A stretch of DNA of 64,000 nt from Stomoxys calcitrans (taxonomy: Eukaryota > Arthropoda > Insecta > Diptera > Muscidae): NCBI RefSeq assembly GCF_963082655.1, contig NC_081554.1, forward strand, positions 54,003,998 to 54,067,997, written 5' to 3'. This document shows, piece after piece, positions 53,705-64,000 of the stretch. Position 1 is the first letter of the stretch. Each line of letters starts with the position of its first letter. A program made the translations under genes and the position numbers. Below the pieces are notes generated by a model, which was not told the DNA's origin, did no database searches, and saw only the letters and a program-made list of their open reading frames with translations.

Positions 53705-56700
53705 TTATTCTTCAAAAAACAAGCTGAAAATCGCAATTTGTTGAAGTAAAATTCGAAAAATCGAAATATGTTCGAAAGTGCTGTAACTTTTTCCAATCTT
53801 CGAATTTCGAATAAGCGATGGCAACCCTGAATTGCGAATTTGATCAGGATTCAGTTGGTTAGGGCGCTTTCGAAAAATTTTCAATTTGATATTTTTTTGC
53901 ATTTTTCGGGCAAGGGGTTAGCCTTTGAAAATTTTCAATTTTCGAAGCCCGAAAATTTTTCGAGTTAAGGACGCAGAAGTGCAGTTCATGGGTTAAAGGT
54001 ACTTTCTAACACAGTCCCCAAAGTTATTCTTCAAAAAACAAGCTGAAAATCGCAATTTGTTGAAGTAAAATTCGAAAAATCGAAATATGTTCGAAAGTGC
54101 TGTAACTTTTTCCAATCTTCGAATTTCGAATAAGCGATGGCAACCCTGAATTGCGAATTTGATCAGGATTCAGTTGGTTAGGGCGCTTTCGAAAAATTTT
54201 CAATTTGATATTTTTTTGCATTTTTCGGGCAAGGGGTTAGCCTTTGAAAATTTTCAATTTTCGAAGCCCGAAAATTTTTCGAGTTAAGGACGCAGAAGTG
54301 CAGTTCATGGCTTAAAAGTACTTTCTAACACAGTCCCCAAAGTTATTCTTCAAAAAACAAGCTGAAAATCGCAATTTGTTGAAGTAAAATTCGAAAAATC
54401 GAAATATGTTCGAAAGTGCTGTAACTTTTTCCAATCTTCGAATTTCGAATAAGCGATGGCAACCCCGAATTGCGAATTTGATCAGGATTCAGTTGGTTAG
54501 GGCGCTTTCGAAAAATTTTCAATTTGATATTTTTTTGCATTTTTCGGGCAAGGGGTTAGCCTTTGAAAATTTTCAATTTTCGAAGCCCGAAAATTTTTCG
54601 AGTTAAGGACGCAGAAGTGCAGTTCATGGCTTAAAAGTACTTTCTAACACAGTCCCCAAAGTTATTCTTCAAAAAACAAGCTGAAAATCGCAATTTGTTG
54701 TAGTAAAATTCGAAAAATCGAAATATGTTCGAAAGTGCTGTAACTTTTTCCAATCTTCGAATTTTGAATAAGCGATGGCAACCCTGAATTGCGAATTTGA
54801 TCAGGATTCAGTTGGTTAGGGCGCTTTCCAAAAATTTTCAATTTGATATTTTTTTGCATTTTTCGGGCAAGGCCTTTGAAAATTTTCAATTTTCGAAGCC
54901 CGAAAAATTTTCGAGTTAAGGACGCAGAAGTGCAGTTCATGGCTTAAAAGTACTTTCTAACATAGTCCCCAAAGTTATTCTTCAAAAAACAAGCTGAAAA
55001 TCGCAATTTGTTGAAGTAAAATTCGAAAAATCGAAATATGTTCGAAAGTGCTGTAACTTTTTCCAATCTTCGAATTTCGAATAAGCGATGGCAACCCTGA
55101 ATTGCGAATTTGATCAGGATTCAGTTGGTTAGGGCGCTTTCGAAAAATTTTCAATTTGATATTTTTTTGCATTTTTCGGGCAAGGGGTTAGCCTTTGAAA
55201 ATTTTCAATTTTCGAAGCCCGAAAATTTTTCGAGTTAAGGACGCAGAAGTGCAGTTCATGGCTTAAAAGTACTTTCTAACACAGTCCCCAAAGTTATTCT
55301 TCAAAAAACAAGCTGAAAATCGCAATTTGTTGAAGTAAAATTCGAAAAATCGAAATATGTTCGAAAGTGCTGTAACTTTTTCCAATCTTCGAATTTCGAA
55401 TAAGCGATGGCAACCCCGAATTGCGAATTTGATCAGGATTCAGTTGGTTAGGGCGCTTTCGAAAAATTTTCAATTTGATATTTTTTTGCATTTTTCGGGC
55501 AAGGGGTTAGCCTTTGAAAATTTTCAATTTTCGAAGCCCGAAAATTTTTCGAGTTAAGGACGCAGAAGTGCAGTTCATGGCTTAAAAGTACTTTCTAACA
55601 CAGTCCCCAAAGTTATTCTTCAAAAAACAAGCTGAAAATCGCAATTTGTTGTAGTAAAATTCGAAAAATCGAAATATGTTCGAAAGTGCTGTAACTTTTT
55701 CCAATCTTCGAATTTTGAATAAGCGATGGCAACCCTGAATTGCGAATTTGATCAGGATTCAGTTGGTTAGGGCGCTTTCCAAAAATTTTCAATTTGATAT
55801 TTTTTTGCATTTTTCGGGCAAGGGGTTAGCCTTTGAAAATTTTCAATTTTCGAAGCCCGAAAATTTTTCGAGTTAAGGACGCAGAAGTGCAGTTCATGGC
55901 TTAAAAGTACTTTCTAACACAGTCCCCAAAGTTATTCTTCAAAAAACAAGCTGAAAATCGCAATTTGTTGAAGTAAAATTCGAAAAATCGAAATATGTTC
56001 GAAAGTGCTGTAACTTTTTCCGATCTTCGAATTTCGAATAAGCGATGGCAACCCTGAATTGCGAATTTGATCAGGATTCAGTTGGTTAGGGCGCTTTCGA
56101 AAAATTTTCAATTTGATATTTTTTTGCATTTTTCGGGCAAGGGGTTAGCCTTTGAAAATTTTCAATTTTCGAAGCCCGAAAATTTTTCGAGTTAAGGACG
56201 CAGAAGTGCAGTTCATGGCTTAAAAGTACTTTCTAACACAGTCCCCAAAGTTATTCTTCAAAAAACAAGCTGAAAATCGCAATTTGTTGAAGTAAAATTC
56301 GAAAAATCGAAATATGTTCGAAAGTGCTGTAACTTTTTCCAATCTTCGAATTTCGAATAAGCGATGGCAACCCTGAATTGCGAATTTGATCAGGATTCAG
56401 TTGGTTAGGGTGCTTTCGAAAAATTTTCATTTTGATATTTTTTTGCATTTTTCGGGCAAGGGGTTAGCCTTTGAAAATTTTCAATTTTCGAAGCCCGAAA
56501 AATTTTCGAGTTAAGGACGCAGAAGTGCAGTTCATGGCTTAAAAGTACTTTCTAACATAGTCCCCAAAGTTATTCTTCAAAAAACAAGCTGAAAATCGCA
56601 ATTTGTTGAAGTAAAATTCGAAAAATCGAAATATGTTCGAAAGTGCTGTAACTTTTTCCAATCTTCGAATTTCGAATAAGCGATGGCAACCCTGAATTGC

Positions 56701-59700
56701 GAATTTGATCAGGATTCAGTTGGTTAGGGCGCTTTCGAAAAATTTTCAATTTGATATTTTTTTGCATTTTTCGGGCAAGGGGTTAGCCTTTGAAAATTTT
56801 CAATTTTCGAAGCCCGAAAATTTTTCGAGTTAAGGACGCAGAAGTGCAGTTCATGGCTTAAAGGTACTTTCTAACACAGTCCCCAAAGTTATTCTTCAAA
56901 AAACAAGCTGAAAATCGCAATTTGTTGAAGTAAAATTCGAAAAATCGAAATATGTTCGAAAGTGCTGTAACTTTTTCCAATCTTCGAATTTCGAATAAGC
57001 GATGGCAACCCTGAATTGCGAATTTGATCAGGATTCAGTTGGTTAGGGCGCTTTCGAAAAATTTTCAATTTGATATTTTTTTGCATTTTTCGGGCAAGGG
57101 GTTAGCCTTTGAAAATTTTCAATTTTCGAAGCCCGAAAATTTTTCGAGTTAAGGACGCAGAAGTGCAGTTCATGGCTTAAAAGTACTTTCTAACACAGTC
57201 CCCAAAGTTATTCTTCAAAAAACAAGCTGAAAATCGCAATTTGTTGAAGTAAAATTCGAAAAATCGAAATATGTTCGAAAGTGCTGTAACTTTTTCCAAT
57301 CTTCGAATTTCGAATAAGCGATGGCAACCCCGAATTGCGAATTTGATCAGGATTCAGTTGGTTAGGGCGCTTTCGAAAAATTTTCAATTTGATATTTTTT
57401 TGCATTTTTCGGGCAAGGGGTTAGCCTTTGAAAATTTTCAATTTTCGAAGCCCGAAAATTTTTCGAGTTAAGGACGCAGAAGTGCAGTTCATGGCTTAAA
57501 AGTACTTTCTAACACAGTCCCCAAAGTTATTCTTCAAAAAACAAGCTGAAAATCGCAATTTGTTGTAGTAAAATTCGAAAAATCGAAATATGTTCGAAAG
57601 TGCTGTAACTTTTTCCAATCTTCGAATTTTGAATAAGCGATGGCAACCCTGAATTGCGAATTTGATCAGGATTCAGTTGGTTAGGGCGCTTTCCAAAAAT
57701 TTTCAATTTGATATTTTTTTGCATTTTTCGGGCAAGGGGTTAGCCTTTGAAAATTTTCAATTTTCGAAGCCCGAAAATTTTTCGAGTTAAGGACGCAGAA
57801 GTGCAGTTCATGGCTTAAAAGTACTTTCTAACACAGTCCCCAAAGTTATTCTTCAAAAAACAAGCTGAAAATCGCAATTTGTTGAAGTAAAATTCGAAAA
57901 ATCGAAATATGTTCGAAAGTGCTGTAACTTTTTCCAATCTTCGAATTTCGAATAAGCGATGGCAACCCTGAATTGCGAATTTGATCAGGATTCAGTTGGT
58001 TAGGGCGCTTTCCAAAAATTTTCAATTTGATATTTTTTTGCATTTTTCGGGCAAGGGGTTAGCCTTTGAAAATTTTCAATTTTCGAAGCCCGAAAATTTT
58101 TCGAGTTAAGGACGCAGAAGTGCAGTTCATGGCTTAAAAGTACTTTCTAACACAGTCCCCAAAGTTATTCTTCAAAAAACAAGCTGAAAATCGCAATTTG
58201 TTGAAGTAAAATTCGAAAAATCGAAATATGTTCGAAAGTGCTGTAACTTTTTCCGATCTTCGAATTTCGAATAAGCGATGGCAACCCTGAATTGCGAATT
58301 TGATCAGGATTCAGTTGGTTAGGGCGCTTTCGAAAATTTTTCAATTTGATATTTTTTTGCATTTTTCGGGCAAGGGGTTAGCCTTTGAAAATTTTCAATT
58401 TTCGAAGCCCGAAAATTTTTCGAGTTAAGGACGCAGAAGTGCAGTTCATGGCTTAAAAGTACTTTCTAACACAGTCCCCAAAGTTATTCTTCAAAAAACA
58501 AGCTGAAAATCGCAATTTGTTGAAGTAAAATTCGAAAAATCGAAATATGTTCGAAAGTGCTGTAACTTTTTCCAATCTTCGAATTTCGAATAAGCGATGG
58601 CAACCCCGAATTGCGAATTTGATCAGGATTCAGTTGGTTAGGGCGCTTTCGAAAAATTTTCAATTTGATATTTTTTTGCATTTTTCGGGCAAGGGGTTAG
58701 CCTTTGAAAACTTTCAATTTTGGAAGCCCGAAAATTTTTCGAGTTAAGGACGCAGAAGTGCAGTTCATGGCTTAAAAGTACTTTCTAACACAGTCCCCAA
58801 AGTTATTCTTCAAAAAACAAGCTGAAAATCGCAATTTGTTGAAGTAAAATTCGAAAAATCGTAATATGTTCGAAAGTGCTGTAACTTTTTCCAATCTTCG
58901 AATTTCGAATAAGCGATGGCAACCCTGAATTGCGAATTTGATCAGGATTCAGTTGGTTAGGGCGCTTTCGGGCAAGGGGTTAGCCTTTGAAAATTTTCAA
59001 TTTTCGAAGCCCGAAAATTTTTCGAGTTAAGGACGCAGAAGTGCAGTTCATGGCTTAAAAGTACTTTCTAACACAGTCCCCAAAGTTATTCTTCAAAAAA
59101 CAAGCTGAAAATCGCAATTTGTTGAAGTAAAATTCGAAAAATCGAAATATGTTCGAAAGTGCTGTAACTTTTTCCAATCTTCGAATTTCGAATAAGCGAT
59201 GGCAACCCTGAATTGCGAATTTGATCAGGATTCAGTTGGTTAGGGCGCTTTCGAAAAATTTTCAATTTGATATTTTTTTGCATTTTTCGGGCAAGGGGTT
59301 AGCCTTTGAAAATTTTCAATTTTCGAAGCCCGAAAATTTTTCGAGTTAAGGACGCAGAAGTGCAGTTCATGGCTTAAAAGTACTTTCTAACACAGTCCCC
59401 AAAGTTATTCTTCAAAAAACAAGCTGAAAATCGCAATTTGTTGTAGTAAAATTCGAAAAATCGAAATATGTTCGAAAGTGCTGTAACTTTTTCCAATCTT
59501 CGAATTTCGAATAAGCGATGGCAACCCTGAATTGCGAATTTGATCAGGATTCAGTTGGTTAGGGCGCTTTCGAAAAATTTTCAATTTGATATTTTGTTGC
59601 ATTTTTCGGGCAAGGGGTTAGCCTTTGAAAATTTTTAATTTTCGAAGCCCGAAAATTTTTCGAGTTAAGGACGCAGAAGTGCAGTTCATGGCTTAAAAGT

Positions 59701-61318
59701 ACTTTCTAACACAGTCCCCAAAGTTATTCTTCAAAAAACAAGCTGAAAATCGCAATTTGTTGAAGTAAAATTCGAAAAATCGAAATATGTTCGAAAGTGC
59801 TGTAACTTTTTCCAATCTTCGAATTTCGAATAAGCGATGGCAACCCTGAATTGCGAATTTGATCAGGATTCAGTTGGTTAGGGCGCTTTCGAAAAATTTT
59901 CAATTTGATATTTTTTTGCATTTTTCGGGCAAGGGGTTAGCCTTTGAAAATTTTCAATTTTCGAAGCCCGAAAATTTTTCGAGTTAAGGACGCAGAAGTG
60001 CAGTTCATGGCTTAAAAGTACTTTCTAACACAGTCCCCAAAGTTATTCTTCAAAAAACAAGCTGAAAATCGCAATTTGTTGAAGTAAAATTCGAAAAATC
60101 GAAATATGTTCGAAAGTACTGTAACTTTTTCCAATCTTCGAATTTCGAATAAGCGATGGCAACCCTGAATTGCGAATTTGATCAGGATTCAGTTGGTTAG
60201 GGCGCTTTCGAAAAATTTTCAATTTGATATTTTTTTGCATTTTTCGGGCAAGGGGTTAGCCTTTGAAAATTTTCAATTTTCGAAGCCCGAAAATTTTTCG
60301 AGTTAAGGACGCAGAAGTGCAGTTCATGGGTTAAAAGTACTTTCTAACACAGTCCCCAAAGTTATTCTTCAAAAAACAAGCTGAAAATCGCAATTTGTTG
60401 AAGTAAAATTCGAAAAATCGAAATATGTTCGAAAGTGCTGTAACTTTTTCCAATCTTCGAATTTCGAATAAGCGATGGCAACCCCGAATTGCGAATTTGA
60501 TCAGGATTCAGTTGGTTAGGGCGCTCTCGAAAAATTTTCAATTTGATATTTTTTTGCATTTTTCGGGCAAGGGGTTAGCCTTTGAAAATTTTCAATTTTC
60601 GAAGCCCGAAAATTTTTCGAGTTAAGGACGCAGAAGTGCAGTTCATGGCTTAAAAGTACTTTCTAACACAGTCCCCAAAGTTATTCTTCAAAAAACAAGC
60701 TGAAAATCGCAATTTGTTGTAGTAAAATTCGAAAAATCGAAATATGTTCGAAAGTGCTGTAACTTTTTCCAATCTTCGAATTTTGAATAAGCGATGGCAA
60801 CCCTGAATTGCGAATTTGATCAGGATTCAGTTGGTTAGGGCGCTTTCGAAAAATTTTCAATTTGATATTTTTTTGCATTTTTCGGGCAAGGGGTTAGCCT
60901 TTGAAAATTTTCAATTTTCGAAGCCCGAAAATTTTTCGAGTTAAGGATGCAGAAGTGCAGTTCATGGCTTAAAAGTACTTTCTAACACATTCCCCAAAGT
61001 TATTCTTCAAAAAACAAGCTGAAAATCGCAATTTGTTGAAGTAAAATTCGAAAAATCGAAATATGTTCGAAAGTGCTGTAACTTTTTCCAATCTTCGAAT
61101 TTCGAATAAGCGATGGCAACCCTGAATTGCGAATTTGATCAGGATTCAGTTGGTTAGGGCGCTTTCGAAAAATTTTCAATTTGATATTTTTTTGCATTTT
61201 TCGGGCAAGGGGTTAGCCTTTGAAAATTTTCAATTTTCGAAGCCCGAAAATTTTTCGAGTTAAGGACGCAGAAGTGCAGTTCATGGCTTAAAAGTACTTT
61301 CTAACACAGTCCCCAAAG

Positions 61319-64000
61319 TTATTCTTCAAAAAACAAGCTGAAAATCGCAATTTGTTGAAGTAAAATTCGAAAAATCGAAATATGTTCGAAAGTGCTGTAA
61401 CTTTTTCCAATCTTCGAATTTCGAATAAGCGATGGCAACCCCGAATTGCGAATTTGATCAGGATTCAGTTGGTTAGGGCGCTTTCGAAAAATTTTCAATT
61501 TGATATTTTTTTGCATTTTTCGGGCAAGGGGTTAGCCTTTGAAAATTTTCAATTTTCGAACCCCGAAAATTTTTCGAGTTAAGGACGCAGAAGTGCAGTT
61601 CATGGCTTAAAAGTACTTTCTAACACAGTCCCCAAAGTTATTCTTCAAAAAACAAGCTGAAAATCGCAATTTGTTGTAGTAAAATTCGAAAAATCGAAAT
61701 ATGTTCGAAAGTGCTGTAACTTTTTCCAATCTTCGAATTTTGAATAAGCGATGGCAACCCTGAATTGCGAATTTGATCAGGATTCAGTTGGTTAGGGCGC
61801 TTTCCAAAAATTTTCAATTTGATATTTTTTTGCATTTTTCGGGCAAGGGGTTAGCCTTTGAAAATTTTCAATTTTCGAAGCCCGAAAATTTTTCGAGTTA
61901 AGGACGCAGAAGTGCAGTTCATGGCTTAAAAGTACTTTCTAACACAGTCCCCAAAGTTATTCTTCAAAAAACAAGCTGAAAATCGCAATTTGTTGAAGTA
62001 AAATTCGAAAAATCGAAATATGTTCGAAAGTGCTGTAACTTTTTCCGATCTTCGAATTTCGAATAAGCGATGGCAACCCTGAATTGCGAATTTGATCAGG
62101 ATTCAGTTGGTTAGGGCGCTTTCGAAAAATTTTCAATTTGATATTTTTTTGCATTTTTCGGGCAAGGGGTTAGCCTTTGAAAATTTTCAATTTTCGAAGC
62201 CCGAAAATTTTTCGAGTTAAGGACGCAGAAGTGCAGTTCATGGCTTAAAAGTACTTTCTAACACAGTCCCCAAAGTTATTCTTCAAAAAACAAGCTGAAA
62301 ATCGCAATTTGTTGAAGTAAAATTCGAAAAATCGAAATATGTTCGAAAGTGCTGTAACTTTTTCCAATCTTCGAATTTCGAATAAGCGATGGCAACCCTG
62401 AATTGCGAATTTGATCAGGATTCAGTTGGTTAGGGTGCTTTCGAAAAATTTTCAATTTGATATTTTTTTGCATTTTTCGGGCAAGGGGTTAGCCTTTGAA
62501 AATTTTCAATTTTCGAAGCCCGAAAATTTTTCGAGTTAAGGACGCAGAAGTGCAGTTCATGGCTTAAAAGTACTTTCTAACACAGTCCCCAAAGTTATTC
62601 TTCAAAAAACAAGCTGAAAATCGCAATTTGTTGAAGTAAAATTCGAAAAATCGAAATATGTTCGAAAGTGCTGTAACTTTTTCCAATCTTCGAATTTCGA
62701 ATAAGCGATGGCAACCCTGAATTGCGAATTTGATCAGGATTCAGTTGGTTAGGGCGCTTTCGAAAAATTTTCAATTTGATATTTTTTTGCATTTTTCGGG
62801 CAAGGGGTTAGCCTTTGAAAATTTTCAATTTTCGAAGCCCGAAAATTTTTCGAGTTAAGGACGCAGAAGTGCAGTTCATGGCTTAAAAGTACTTTCTAAC
62901 ACAGTCCCCAAAGTTATTCTTCAAAAAACAAGCTGAAAATCGCAATTTGTTGAAGTAAAATTCGAAAAATCGAAATATGTTCGAAAGTGCTGTAACTTTT
63001 TCCGATCTTCGAATTTCGAATAAGCGATGGCAACCCTGAATTGCGAATTTGATCAGGATTCAGTTGGTTAGGGCGCTTTCGAAAAATTTTCAATTTGATA
63101 TTTTTTTGCATTTTTCGGGCAAGGGGTTAGCCTTTGAAAATTTTCAATTTTCGAAGCCCGAAAATTTTTCGAGTTAAGGACGCAGAAGTGCAGTTCATGG
63201 CTTAAAAGTACTTTCTAACACAGTCCCCAAAGTTATTCTTCAAAAAACAAGCTGAAAATCGCAATTTGTTGTAGTAAAATTCGAAAAATCGAAATATGTT
63301 CGAAAGTGCTGTAACTTTTTCCGATCTTCGAATTTCGAATAAGCGATGGCAACCCTGAATTGCGAATTTGATCAGGATTCAGTTGGTTAGGGCGCTTTCG
63401 AAAAATTTTCAATTTGATATTTTTTTGCATTTTTCGGGCAAGGGGTTAGCCTTTGAAAATTTTCAATTTTCGAAGCCCGAAAATTTTTCGAGTTAAGGAC
63501 GCAGAAGTGCAGTTCATGGCTTAAAAGTACTTTCTAACACAGTCCCCAAAGTTATTCTTCAAAAAACAAGCTGAAAATCGCAATTTGTTGTAGTAAAATT
63601 CGAAAAATCGAAATATGTTCGAAAGTGCTGTAACTTTTTCCGATCTTCGAATTTCGAATAAGCGATGGCAACCCTGAATTGCGAATTTGATCAGGATTCA
63701 GTTGGTTAGGGCGCTTTCGAAAAATTTTCAATTTGATATTTTTTTGCATTTTTCGGGCAAGGGGTTAGCCTTTGAAAATTTTCAATTTTCGAAGCCCGAA
63801 AAATTTTCGAGTTAAGGACGCAGAAGTGCAGTTCATGGCTTAAAAGTACTTTCTAACATAGTCCCCAAAGTTATTCTTCAAAAAACAAGCTGAAAATCGC
63901 AATTTGTTGAAGTAAAATTCGAAAAATCGAAATATGTTCGAAAGTGCTGTAACTTTTTCCGATCTTCGAATTTCGAATAAGCGATGGCAACCCTGAATTG
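61319..64000. repeat. Higher-order repeat: nine-unit block, second copy (cut by window end)
   Basis: Same variant order as 50834-53704, one difference being AAATCGAAAT instead of AAATCTAAAT in the seventh unit. The two copies are 10,485 bp apart, which equals 33 units minus the 6-bp and 36-bp deletions between them. Confidence 0.85.

Larger units (their letters stand above)
41764..64000 (+). repeat. 319-bp satellite array, about 70 units, runs off the window end
   Basis: Direct tandem repeats with a 319-bp period from 41764 to the window edge. Landmarks per unit: GAGTTAAGGACGCAGAAGTG, AGTTCATGGCTTAAAAGTAC, CTAACACAGTCCCCAAAGTT, GAATAAGCGATGGCAACCC and CATTTTTCGGGCAAGGGGTT. Each unit contains the perfect 12-bp palindrome TGAAAATTTTCA. 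Edge units near 41764-42750 are the most diverged; inner units differ by few bases. Length variants are an 11-bp deletion near 43395, a 6-bp deletion near 54872 and a 36-bp deletion near 58970. A 65-codon minus-strand frame recurs in nearly every unit but 319 is not divisible by 3, so it is not a continuous protein. Confidence 0.98.

Noticed and set aside
41764..64000. A conserved 65-codon minus-strand frame in almost every satellite unit, and a 66-codon plus-strand frame in some
   Set aside because: The unit length is not a multiple of three, the frame does not join between units, and conservation follows from satellite homogenisation. The plus frame appears only where one CCCTG base is changed to CCCCG. 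A ribosome-profiling or dN/dS test would be needed to revive it.
41764..64000. CRISPR array
   Set aside because: The repeats are 319-bp contiguous units without spacers, in a eukaryotic transposon-rich setting.

Overview
This window looks like gene-poor, repeat-dominated nuclear DNA of a fly, most likely a calyptrate dipteran. The reasons are many decayed non-LTR retrotransposons with RNase H domains, mariner and Tc1-like transposase relics, mariner-type MITEs, tRNA-derived SINEs, and an AT-rich 319-bp satellite. No host protein gene, rRNA or genuine tRNA gene can be supported. The species call is inference from repeat families, not from a marker gene.

Layout. Positions 1-38100 are a patchwork of broken mobile elements separated by AT-rich DNA with no recognisable content. 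LINE fragments recur as families, labelled A to H here for convenience: A at 654-2850 and 40431-40625; B at 7388-9130, 11166-11484, 12850-13740 and 33290-34290; C at 17590-18128, 26935-27300 and 34300-34770; D at 23216-25200 and 31500-31990; others at 10230-10640, 16600-16940, 25210-25965, 26190-26930 and 35580-36140. Two tRNA-headed SINE families are present. Three copies of a non-coding element with a core of tandem repeats of about 152 bp lie at 11485-12723, 19221-20918 and 28603-30140. Several nestings can be read directly: a Tc1-like element inside an older repeat (6059-6795), a SINE inside LINE B (about 7733-7850), a LINE C - SINE - MITE stack (17590-18465), a tandem-core element inside a minisatellite (18470-20975), and a MITE inside a pyrimidine microsatellite (38125-40419).

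From 38749 to 40419 lies an almost pure pentanucleotide array of about 1.67 kb. From 41640 to the window end lies a satellite array of about 22 kb, roughly 70 units of 319 bp, starting with an inverted partial unit. Diagnostic base variants show that the array grew by repeated duplication of multi-unit blocks: 2-, 3- and 5-unit repeats, and a nine-unit block present twice 33 units apart.

The window therefore holds no working pathway. Its content is transposon history plus a large satellite, as expected for heterochromatin or a satellite-flanking region. The most informative signals are the satellite block structure and inverted edge, the SINE/LINE shared tails, the tandem-core elements and the nested insertions.
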